41,588 nt of DNA from GCA-020356105 sp964347475 (GTDB lineage: Bacteria > Pseudomonadota > Alphaproteobacteria > UBA8366 > JADFVY01). A program made the translations under genes and the position numbers. The notes under the pieces are model-generated. The model made no database searches. It was not told the origin of the DNA and saw only the letters and a list, made by a program, of their open reading frames with translations. Shown piece by piece: positions 26,847 through 34,111 of this stretch. Location: the NCBI GenBank assembly GCA_964347475.1, contig CAYFYY010000035.1:1-41588 (forward strand). The letters are read 5' to 3'. The stretch's first letter is position 1, and each line of letters begins with the position of its first letter.

Positions 26847-27755
26847 TCAGTCGATCAGGGCAAGGTCCCGGCCCTCGCTGTCCTCGCCCTCGCCGATGAC
26901 GTATTCGTCCCATTGCCGGTATCGCAGGGAGCCCTTTGCCGTCAGCCCGTCGCTGCAGGCCAGCGACCATTTCATCACCGTTCGACCTTCGCGGACTCCG
27001 GCCGGGACCAGCGGCCCGCTGCACTTGCGGCCGCCACGCGGCCCGACGTGAATGGTACCGTGCTGGCCATCCCTGGGGACCCGAATGATGCCGCGGAAAT
27101 GGTCCAGGCCAGACGAAGCGTTCTTCCACATGACTGCGATCGACAGTGTTCCCGCGTCGCTCCAGCCGATCGGCGGCTCGATCGGGCCATATTCGCGGTG
27201 ACCGATCTGTTTGACGATCGACTCCGCCTCGACGGCGGTGATCATCGGACCCACACCACGGCAATAATAGCCGCTGATGAGCCGGGTTCCGGCACCCCCA
27301 TCCTCCCGGAGTCCCATTGGCTGGCGCCAGATCACGCAGGCAACGCCGTCGGCGCGTGCGGTGGCATATCCGATGCGGCCCATGGCGTTGGATGTCGTTC
27401 CCGAGGCGCCAGTTTCGATGCTTCGGCCCCTGAACAGGCCCCAGTGCCCGATCGTCGCTGCCGCGGCGAAATCGTATTTGATCTGGCGACCGGCCGGCAT
27501 CTCGGCATAACGAATTCGGGCCAACGGATAACTGCCGGTCTGCGGTCCGTAATTGGCGACCGTCCGACGCACGAACCTGCGGTCAGTGCCGGCAATGAAC
27601 TGCCGATATCCCCCCGCCAAACCGGCTCCATAGAACAGCAGCCCGCTCTGCTCCTCACTGACGCTGACGTAATCCGCTCCGATATCGCCGGCTGTGCAGG
27701 CACCGGCGAACGCGAACAGCGCCACGGCCAGCCACGGTTTTGCTCCCTGTTTCAA
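26847..27755 (-). CDS. Predicted lipoprotein of unrecognised family (paralogue B)
   Basis: 302 residues with lipobox FAGAC (Cys20) followed by TAGDIGADY, nearly the same as TSGDIGPEY in paralogue A. It shares YGAGLAGGYR, FVRRTVANYGP, GRIGYATARADGVAC, SGYYCRG, GHREYGPIEPPIGW and the end GEGEDSEGRDLALID. All four extra cysteines are kept. It is clearly a tandem duplicate of the downstream gene, with divergence spread over the whole length. The start is TTG at 27755, read from GGGGAGACAA directly upstream; no ATG in frame preserves the signal peptide. It lies 34 bases behind the metallopeptidase-like gene, so co-transcription is likely. Function unknown. Confidence 0.75.
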   Translation of the reverse strand: MKQGAKPWLAVALFAFAGACTAGDIGADYVSVSEEQSGLLFYGAGLAGGYRQFIAGTDRRFVRRTVANYGPQTGSYPLARIRYAEMPAGRQIKYDFAAAATIGHWGLFRGRSIETGASGTTSNAMGRIGYATARADGVACVIWRQPMGLREDGGAGTRLISGYYCRGVGPMITAVEAESIVKQIGHREYGPIEPPIGWSDAGTLSIAVMWKNASSGLDHFRGIIRVPRDGQHGTIHVGPRGGRKCSGPLVPAGVREGRTVMKWSLACSDGLTAKGSLRYRQWDEYVIGEGEDSEGRDLALID

Positions 27756-27789
27756 TTGTCTCCCCGTTTCTTGAATTTAGGCGCATAGC

Positions 27790-28479
27790 TCAGCCATCGT
27801 TCAGAAGTTCATGAATGATGATACGCACTTTTGGCATCGCGTCCTCTCGGGAAATTCCCGTCTCGAGGCGCCGGTCGTAAAGAGTCTGCATCAGATAGTG
27901 ATCCCAGCGCGTCAGTTCGGTCTCGCCATGCATGTAACTGATGGCGGATCGCACGCGATGGGTATGACCGCGCCAGCCGAAGGCGTGCAGTAGCTCGTGC
28001 ACGAGGCATTCAGTCCGCCATTTGTTCTCGTCGATGCGCGCTACAAACACCTCGGCCATTTCCAGCCGATTGTCGCGACCGCTACGTGAATGTGCGTAAC
28101 ACGCGGCTCGCTGGTTGTTGTTGATCACGAAATCCTTCTTGTCGCTGAAAAAGACGCGGAGTTGGGCCGAGGCGTCACCGGGCGTCGCATGAACGATGTC
28201 CAGATCCGTCAACTCGCCGAACTGGTCCAGCGTCTTCTTTACGAATTCGATATTTTCCGGTGTTGCCGCTTCCATGACGCTGATCGCCACCGAAGAGTGC
28301 CACTTCGACAGACGTAATTCGTTGTTGCCTGTTTCGGAGCTGTTATGCGCGAGACCACGATCGCCGAACATGGTTTCGCCAAAGGCCGCAACCAGCCTGT
28401 CCTCAACAAGTTGCGGAGACTGGCACGCGCTGACGATGGCGCCCGCAAAAAGGATCAAAATGTACTTAAAATCCAACAT
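27790..28479 (-). CDS. Predicted lipoprotein zinc metallopeptidase, metzincin-like (DUF2927-like tail)
   Basis: 229 residues. The signal sequence ends at lipobox IVSAC (Cys19). Around residue 161 it has HELLHAFGWRGH: HExxH with a glycine at the metzincin position and a third histidine one residue later than in the classic HExxHxxGxxH. About ten residues on, SAISYMHGE supplies a methionine that could form the Met-turn. The tail (LTRWDHYLMQTLYDRRLETG, then REDAMPKVR) recalls the C-terminus of DUF2927 proteins, many of which lack a full HExxH. Active protease is inferred, not proven. ATG 28479 lies inside a TGTAAA/TTTACA palindrome. First gene of a three-lipoprotein operon, divergent from mipZ. 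Confidence 0.72.
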   Translation of the reverse strand: MLDFKYILILFAGAIVSACQSPQLVEDRLVAAFGETMFGDRGLAHNSSETGNNELRLSKWHSSVAISVMEAATPENIEFVKKTLDQFGELTDLDIVHATPGDASAQLRVFFSDKKDFVINNNQRAACYAHSRSGRDNRLEMAEVFVARIDENKWRTECLVHELLHAFGWRGHTHRVRSAISYMHGETELTRWDHYLMQTLYDRRLETGISREDAMPKVRIIIHELLNDG

Positions 28480-28495
28480 GTAAACCGAATTTACA
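28479..28495. promoter_or_regulatory. Palindrome at the divergent mipZ / lipoprotein-operon start
   Basis: TGTAAA (28479-28484), five-base spacer CCGAA, TTTACA (28490-28495): perfect six-base arms. It overlaps the first base of the metallopeptidase start codon (ATG at 28479-28477, minus strand) and lies 73 bases before the mipZ ATG. Its position fits an operator that blocks the lipoprotein operon. The binding protein is unknown, and a short palindrome of this kind can arise by chance. Confidence 0.4.
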
Positions 28496-28567
28496 CGATT
28501 TGGGCGGCATGCTGTCAGGAAATTTCGCTGTCGCACTGACGCGACGGAACTGAATGGGTCTGGCTTA

Positions 28568-29431
28568 ATGTTGAACGCCGCGGAATACCAAACCGATGGC
28601 CGGCGCACGCACTGCGTCGTCGTTGGAAACGAAAAGGGGGGGTCCGGCAAGTCAACGACCGTAATCAATCTGATCTTCGGCCTGATGGACAGCGGTCATT
28701 CGGTAACCTGTGTCGATCTTGATTTCCGGCAGCGGACCCTGAACAGGTTCCTCGAATGTCGCACGGCCTATTGCGAAGCCAAGGGTCTGGAGCTGCCGAT
28801 GCCGGAGTTCAGACGATTCTCGCCAAGCGCGCTCGGCTCGGTTGCGTCTGCACGCGGTGCCGAACTGTCCCGCTTCGACGGTTTCATGAAGGGGCTGCAA
28901 TCGAGTTCCGATTTCATCGTCATCGATACACCGGGCAACGATACGATATTGGGCGCGCACGCGCACAGCCATGCCGATGTTCTGATCACACCGGTGAACG
29001 ACAGCTTTATCGACCTCGATGTCATCGCCAAGATCTCGCCGCTGGAATACAATGTCGTAGGTCCGGGGCACTATACCGAGTCGGTATGGCAGCAACGCGA
29101 AATCAAACTGAACCGCGATAAACGATCGACCGAGTGGCTTGTCCTCCGCAACCGTCTCAGCGCGCTTGAATCAAACAACAAGCGGGCCATGGATACCGTC
29201 ATGCAGGAGCTGGTTGAGCGGTTCGGGTTCAGGGCGCTACCCGGTTTCGGCGAACGTGTGATCTTTCGCGAGCTGTTCCTGAAGGGCCTGACTCTGTTCG
29301 ATGTCGACGCGGCAGACGGCGACAGCCGCCGCAGAATGTCGCATGTGGCGGCGCGGCACGAAGTTCGCAACCTGCTTCGGGCCGTGCACGAATCTCTTGA
29401 CCTCCCCATTCGCAGCCACGTCGCGGCCTGA
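28568..29431 (+). CDS. mipZ: Division-plane positioning ATPase MipZ
   Basis: 287 residues, ParA/MinD superfamily. The deviant Walker A is VVGNEKGGSGKSTT (about residue 20). VTCVDLDFRQRTLNRFLE follows, and Walker B is FIVIDTPGNDT. AHAHSHADVLITPVNDSFIDLD follows, in a form close to Caulobacter MipZ. MipZ forms a bipolar gradient through ParB/parS and DNA binding and blocks FtsZ assembly away from midcell. RNRLSALESNNKRAM in the second half matches the family. It is divergent from the lipoprotein operon and is followed on the same strand by the VWA-J-J cassette and sugar-nucleotide genes. No parA/parB is present in the window. Confidence 0.9.
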   Translation: MLNAAEYQTDGRRTHCVVVGNEKGGSGKSTTVINLIFGLMDSGHSVTCVDLDFRQRTLNRFLECRTAYCEAKGLELPMPEFRRFSPSALGSVASARGAELSRFDGFMKGLQSSSDFIVIDTPGNDTILGAHAHSHADVLITPVNDSFIDLDVIAKISPLEYNVVGPGHYTESVWQQREIKLNRDKRSTEWLVLRNRLSALESNNKRAMDTVMQELVERFGFRALPGFGERVIFRELFLKGLTLFDVDAADGDSRRRMSHVAARHEVRNLLRAVHESLDLPIRSHVAA

Positions 29432-29530
29432 CGGCGATTGCAGTTGATCCGGTTGGAATCGCTCCCAAGATAAAGTACATCGACAGGACCGCTACTCCTC
29501 CTGATCGTGCTGAAGCCTGAAGGGCCGATC

Positions 29531-30238
29531 GTGGCGAAGCTACCGACACAGTCCAGCCGTGGCGATGTGGACGACTTTCTGAAGAAAGTCGCGGACCTGC
29601 CGGCGCGCAACGTGGCGGGGGAACGTGGCCGCCTGATCTTCGCGATGGACGCGACCATGAGCCGTGAGCCAACCTGGGATTTCGCCTGCGGAATTCAGGC
29701 CGAGATGTTCAAGGAAACGGCCGCGCTCGGCGGGCTCGACGTGCAGCTCGTCTATTACCGGGGATTTGGCGAATGCCGCGCCAGCCACTGGGTCAGCGAT
29801 CCCAACGGCCTCTTGCGCCTGATGACGAGCGTGACCTGCCGCGCCGGGCATACCCAAGTCGGCAAGGTCCTGGCGCATGCCGAGCGCGAAACGCGCAAGC
29901 GCAAGGTGAATGCGCTGGTTTTCGTGGGCGATGCCCTGGAGGAAGATATCGATCCGCTTGGCCAGAAAGCCGGCGAGCTCGGCCTGCTCGGCGTTCCCGT
30001 CTTCATGTTTCAGGAAGGCGACGCGGCTGATGTACGTGCGGCGTTCCAGGAAATTGCGCGACTGTCCGGCGGTGCGTACTGTCCCTTCGATGCGGGGAGT
30101 GCACAGCAACTCCGTGAGCTCCTGTCTGCCGTTGCGGTATACGCTGCAGGCGGAAAACGCGCGCTGATCGAGTTCGGGCAAAGGCAGGGCGGCAAGGCCG
30201 TGCCGCTTCTGACTGGTCAGATCCGCGGGAGGGAGTAA
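29531..30238 (+). CDS. VWA-like domain protein
   Basis: About 235 residues, soluble, no signal peptide. The fold reads as a von Willebrand A domain: LIFAMDATMSREPTWD gives a metal-site variant DxTxS in place of DxSxS. VQLVYYRGFGECRAS, TSVTCRAGHTQVGKVLAHA (the later threonine) and ALVFVGDALEED (final acidic residue) follow. The last ~30 residues are basic and less conserved. VWA proteins usually scaffold complexes; a partner is not known here. GTG 29531 is preferred over GTG 29507 because AGGG lies just upstream. Its stop overlaps the start of the next gene (TAATG), which indicates translational coupling with the J-domain proteins. Confidence 0.68.
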   Translation: MAKLPTQSSRGDVDDFLKKVADLPARNVAGERGRLIFAMDATMSREPTWDFACGIQAEMFKETAALGGLDVQLVYYRGFGECRASHWVSDPNGLLRLMTSVTCRAGHTQVGKVLAHAERETRKRKVNALVFVGDALEEDIDPLGQKAGELGLLGVPVFMFQEGDAADVRAAFQEIARLSGGAYCPFDAGSAQQLRELLSAVAVYAAGGKRALIEFGQRQGGKAVPLLTGQIRGRE

Positions 30239-30945
30239 TGGCTCTCCAGTGGCTGCTGATCGTAGCGGGCCTGGTATTCCTTGCCATACTTGCCGTCAAT
30301 CATTACGTCCGCGCGAGCCCCGCAGCCTTGGCCCGCGGCTTGCGCAATCTTGCGGTCGCGGTGGTTGTCATGGTCGGTTTGCTGTTGGTTGTGAGCGGCC
30401 GGCTGCCCTGGCAATCCCTTGCGGCCTTGTTGTTCCTGCCGGTTGCGAATTATCTGTTCAGTCGCCGCGGGGGCGGCGCGGGCTGGCAGCGGCCGGAGGC
30501 CGGGCAGAGTTCCGAGGTTGCCACGAAATTCCTGCGGATGACCCTGGACCACGATTCCGGAGAACTGGACGGAACGGTCGTGACAGGCACTTTTGCGGGG
30601 CGAACACTGTCCTCGATGTCGCTCGACGAATTGCGTGCGCTCGCCGCTGACGTGTCTTCGGATACGGACTCCCTCAATGTCCTGGCCGCGTACCTGGACC
30701 GCACGCACGGTGCTGCGTGGCGCGAATCGATGGACGGCGCCGGCGGCAAACCGGGGTCGGCGCCGAGCGGCGCAATGACACAGGAAGAGGCATACAAGGT
30801 CCTCGGCCTGTCGCCCGGCGCGAACGAAGAACAGATCCGGGCGGCACACCGAAAGCTGATGAAACTGTCCCATCCGGACCACGGAGGGTCCGATTATCTG
30901 GCGTCGAAGATCAACGAGGCCAAAGATCTGTTGTTGGGCAATTGA
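30238..30945 (+). CDS. Membrane J-domain protein, Tim14/Pam18-like (copy 1)
   Basis: 235 residues: two or three N-terminal hydrophobic helices (about 5-21, 36-52, 56-75), a middle segment, and a C-terminal J-domain (183-235). The middle has a TLDHDSGELDG motif, then GTFAGRTLSSMSLDELRAL. The J-domain has the HPD tripeptide at about 212-214. It ends directly after GGSDYLASKINEAKDLL, the same C-terminal design as mitochondrial Pam18/Tim14 (HPDxGGSxxxAxKINEAKDxL). The usual role would be to stimulate a DnaK-type ATPase at the inner face of the inner membrane. It follows the VWA gene with a one-base overlap and is followed by a paralogue 12 bases later. Confidence 0.85.
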   Translation: MALQWLLIVAGLVFLAILAVNHYVRASPAALARGLRNLAVAVVVMVGLLLVVSGRLPWQSLAALLFLPVANYLFSRRGGGAGWQRPEAGQSSEVATKFLRMTLDHDSGELDGTVVTGTFAGRTLSSMSLDELRALAADVSSDTDSLNVLAAYLDRTHGAAWRESMDGAGGKPGSAPSGAMTQEEAYKVLGLSPGANEEQIRAAHRKLMKLSHPDHGGSDYLASKINEAKDLLLGN

Positions 30946-30957
30946 GGGGGCACGGCG

Positions 30958-31773
30958 ATGAGTATCGCTACGCTGTTCGTGGGGCGCGGCACGATCCTTC
31001 TCGAAATCGAAACGCCCGATCGCCGGGGGGAGATAACGCTGCTCTGGGTGCTTGCCGGGCTCGGTGCACTGTATCTCGGATATGCGCTCGTCCGTGTTCT
31101 GACGGCTGGCCCGGATTGGCAGCGGTTGCGCCGCCTGCGCGACTTGGCAATCGGATCCGGCCTGATCGGGCTGCCATTCGCCGTCATGGCCGGCCTGGCA
31201 CCCTGGGTGGCTGCCGTGGCGGTCTGGATCCTGCCGGCGATCGCCATTCTGCTCGATCACCGGTTCTTCGTGCCGCGTGCCGCGACATTGCGGGACCACG
31301 ACGGTCCGCTGCTGCGTACGCAGTTTCTGCACGTCATTCTTGATCCGGATGCCACGATGATGGACGGCGATATCATTCGTGGAAAATTCAAGGGTCGCCA
31401 ATTGTCCGAGCTCTCGTTGGGCCAGCTGGAGGCTGTCATGCAAGAGGCCGCATCCGACCCGGATTCTGTTGCCATCCTGCGCAGAGTTCTCCTGCAGTCG
31501 GATGCAGCCCGTGACCAAGCCGAAGAACGCGGCGATTACCGAGCAAAACGGCGACACCGCAACACCGACGGGGCGAGCGGACCGCGACAGCGCGCGCGCG
31601 CGATGGAGGTGGCGGAAGCCTGCAGGGTTCTCGGTGTTTCGCCTGACGTGGACAAGGCGGAAATCCTCGCCGCGCACAGGCGGCTCATTAAACTGGTCCA
31701 TCCGGACAAGGGCGGTTCGGATTACTTCGCCGCCAAACTTAACGAAGCTCGAGATGTTCTCCTCGATTGCTAG
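30958..31773 (+). CDS. Membrane J-domain protein, Tim14/Pam18-like (copy 2)
   Basis: 271 residues with helices at about 27-44 and 60-98, the same middle block as copy 1 (FLHVILDPDATMMDG, GKFKGRQLSELSLGQLE), and a C-terminal J-domain (about 217-271, HPD at 248-250). It ends GGSDYFAAKLNEARDVLLD. It is a tandem paralogue that diverged in the linker, where it has a basic patch (RAKRRHRN) absent from copy 1. ATG 30958 follows GAGGGGG. The HPD is intact, so it should still contact a DnaK-type partner. galU follows after about 104 bases, so this is probably the end of the VWA-J-J cassette. Confidence 0.83.
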   Translation: MSIATLFVGRGTILLEIETPDRRGEITLLWVLAGLGALYLGYALVRVLTAGPDWQRLRRLRDLAIGSGLIGLPFAVMAGLAPWVAAVAVWILPAIAILLDHRFFVPRAATLRDHDGPLLRTQFLHVILDPDATMMDGDIIRGKFKGRQLSELSLGQLEAVMQEAASDPDSVAILRRVLLQSDAARDQAEERGDYRAKRRHRNTDGASGPRQRARAMEVAEACRVLGVSPDVDKAEILAAHRRLIKLVHPDKGGSDYFAAKLNEARDVLLDC

Positions 31774-31877
31774 GCGCACGCGAGGCGACGTCCTGCCGCA
31801 CCGCTTGCATAGGATTGGCCAGCATGGCAGATAGGCGTGCGTCCATTTGACCGGGTATTCCGGATAGGCAATGTCGC

Positions 31878-32777
31878 ATGGCAAAGAGGGTTCGCAAGGC
31901 AGTGTTTCCGGTCGGTGGTCTTGGGACCCGATTCCTTCCGGCGACCAAGGCGATGCCGAAGGAAATGCTGCCTGTGGTCGACAAGCCACTTATCCAGTAT
32001 GCGGTCGAAGAGGCGGCCGCTGCGGGTATCGAGCATTTCATCTTTGTGACCGGCCGTGCAAAGCAGGCCATCGAAGATCACTTTGACATCTCCTTCGAGC
32101 TGGAAAACACGCTCAGGGAGCGCGGCGCAAATGAACGCCTTGCCGAAGTCGAAGCGGCGCGTCCTGGCCCGGGACGCGTCGCCTACACCCGGCAGGGCGA
32201 GCCGCGCGGTCTCGGGCACGCTGTCTGGTGCGCGCGCGATCTTGTCGGCGACGAGCCGTTCGCCGTGCTGCTCGCCGACGACCTGGTGCTCGCCGACACG
32301 CCCTGCCTAAAGCAACTGATCGATATTCATGAGAAGACACGCGGGAATGTGGTTGCGGTCACCGATGTTCCGCGTGACCAGACCGAGCGCTACGGCATCC
32401 TGGACGTAAAGAATAATGATCGCCGCCTCGCCGAGGTACGGGGACTGGTCGAAAAGCCCCGCCCGGGGCGTGCGCCATCGACGCTTGCCGTGATCGGACG
32501 TTACATCCTGCTGCCGGAGGTTTTCGCCCATCTCGAGCGCGCGTCGGTGGGCACCGGCGGTGAGATACAGCTGACCGACTCGCTGGCGCGCATGGTCGGC
32601 TCCACGCCGTTTCATGGTCTTCGGTTCGAGGGCCGGCGGTTCGATTGCGGCGACAAGCTGGGATTCTTTGAGGCAAATATCGCGTTCGCGTTGCAGCGTG
32701 CCGACCTCGCCGACGGGGTGCGGCGCATTCTCGCTGATTACGCCAGTGAAAAGCGGCCGGACGCGACGCGGAATTAA
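31878..32777 (+). CDS. galU: UTP-glucose-1-phosphate uridylyltransferase
   Basis: 299 residues. The nucleotide-binding start is AVFPVGGLGTRFLPATKAMP, followed by KEMLPVVDKPLIQY. Catalytic-pocket segments are GEPRGLGHAVW, LLADDLVL and VEKPRPGRAPS, and FDCGDKLGF is near the end, as in GalU. It makes UDP-glucose from UTP and glucose-1-phosphate for lipopolysaccharide, capsule and UDP-glucuronate. ATG 31878 has GGATAGG about nine bases upstream. It is followed 12 bases later by ugd, which uses its product. Confidence 0.96.
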   Translation: MAKRVRKAVFPVGGLGTRFLPATKAMPKEMLPVVDKPLIQYAVEEAAAAGIEHFIFVTGRAKQAIEDHFDISFELENTLRERGANERLAEVEAARPGPGRVAYTRQGEPRGLGHAVWCARDLVGDEPFAVLLADDLVLADTPCLKQLIDIHEKTRGNVVAVTDVPRDQTERYGILDVKNNDRRLAEVRGLVEKPRPGRAPSTLAVIGRYILLPEVFAHLERASVGTGGEIQLTDSLARMVGSTPFHGLRFEGRRFDCGDKLGFFEANIAFALQRADLADGVRRILADYASEKRPDATRN

Positions 32778-32789
32778 GGATACGATTCG

Positions 32790-34109
32790 ATGCGGATTAC
32801 CATGATCGGCGCGGGCTATGTGGGCCTCGTATCCGGCGCCTGTTTTTCAGAGTTTGGCATCGACGTGACCTGCGTCGATAAGGATGCGGACAGGATCGCA
32901 AAGCTGAACGCTGGCAAGATTCCCATATTCGAGCCTGGACTGGAACAACTTGTCGAAAACAACGTGAGTGCGGACCGCCTCTCATTCACGACCGATCTTC
33001 CGGCGTCCGTCGCGACTGCCGATGCCGTGTTCATCGCCGTCGGAACTCCGAGCCGGCGTGGCGACGGCCATGCGGATCTGTCCTATGTTTACGGGGTTGC
33101 GGAAGAAATCGCCGATGCGCTCGATGGTTATACGGTGGTCGTCACGAAATCCACCGTTCCGGTTGGCACCGGGCGCACGGTGTCACGCATCATCGGGGAA
33201 AGGCGGCCGGGCGCCAATTTCGATGTCGTCTCGAACCCGGAATTCCTGAGGCAGGGCGCTGCAATCGGCGATTTCATGCGGCCCGACAGGGTCGTCATCG
33301 GTGCCGACAGCGAACGGGCGCGTGACGTCATGCGCAGACTGTACCGCCCACTGTACCTGATCGAAACGCCGATCCTGTTCACGTCACTGGAAACGGCGGA
33401 GCTTACCAAGTACGCCGCCAACAGCTTTCTTGCCACCAAGATAACGTTCATCAATGAGATCGCCGACTTGTGTGAAAAAGTCGGCGCAGACGTACAGGAT
33501 GTAGCGCGGGGCATCGGCCTGGATGGCCGGATCGGCTCCAAGTTCCTTCATGCCGGGCCCGGATACGGTGGGTCGTGCTTCCCGAAAGACACGATGGCGC
33601 TAGTCCGTACCGGTGAGGAATGCGGCACGGCGCTGCGCATAGTCGCAACGGTCGCGGAGATCAACGACAAACGAAAGAGGGCGATGGCGACGCGTGTAAT
33701 TGAAGCGTGCGGCGGATCCTTGGAGCACAAGACCATTGCGGTGCTCGGCCTGACGTTCAAACCGAATACAGACGACATGCGCGAAGCGCCCAGCCTGGAT
33801 ATCGTGCCGGCCTTGCAGACCGCCGGCGCGGCCGTGCGTGCCTACGACCCCGAGGGAATGGCGGAAGCGGAGCCCCTGCTGCCCGACGTCGTTTGGTGCC
33901 GCGACGCCTACGCGACAGTCGAAAACGCGGACGCCGTCGTAATCATCACCGAATGGAATGAGTTCCGGTTGCTCGATCTGGCGCGCGTCAAAGCGCTGAT
34001 GAGGCAGCCGCTCATGATCGACCTGCGGAACATTTACAGGCCTGTTGAAATGGCCGAGGCCGGGTTTCGCTACATGTCAGTCGGCCGGCCCGTCGTAGGA
34101 GGGAACTGA
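32790..34109 (+). CDS. ugd: UDP-glucose 6-dehydrogenase
   Basis: 439 residues of the UDP-glucose/GDP-mannose dehydrogenase family. The NAD site is MIGAGYVGLVSGACFSEFG. The middle has VVTKSTVPVGTG, SNPEFLRQGAAIGDF and ETAELTKYAANSFLATKITF. The catalytic cysteine is in GPGYGGSCFPKDT, and GLTFKPNTDDMREAPSL is in the C-terminal domain. It oxidises UDP-glucose to UDP-glucuronate with two NAD+. AAGGA lies before the ATG. galU is 12 bases upstream and the phosphomutase gene 2 bases downstream, so the three are almost certainly one transcript. Confidence 0.96.
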   Translation: MRITMIGAGYVGLVSGACFSEFGIDVTCVDKDADRIAKLNAGKIPIFEPGLEQLVENNVSADRLSFTTDLPASVATADAVFIAVGTPSRRGDGHADLSYVYGVAEEIADALDGYTVVVTKSTVPVGTGRTVSRIIGERRPGANFDVVSNPEFLRQGAAIGDFMRPDRVVIGADSERARDVMRRLYRPLYLIETPILFTSLETAELTKYAANSFLATKITFINEIADLCEKVGADVQDVARGIGLDGRIGSKFLHAGPGYGGSCFPKDTMALVRTGEECGTALRIVATVAEINDKRKRAMATRVIEACGGSLEHKTIAVLGLTFKPNTDDMREAPSLDIVPALQTAGAAVRAYDPEGMAEAEPLLPDVVWCRDAYATVENADAVVIITEWNEFRLLDLARVKALMRQPLMIDLRNIYRPVEMAEAGFRYMSVGRPVVGGN

Positions 34110-34111
34110 AC

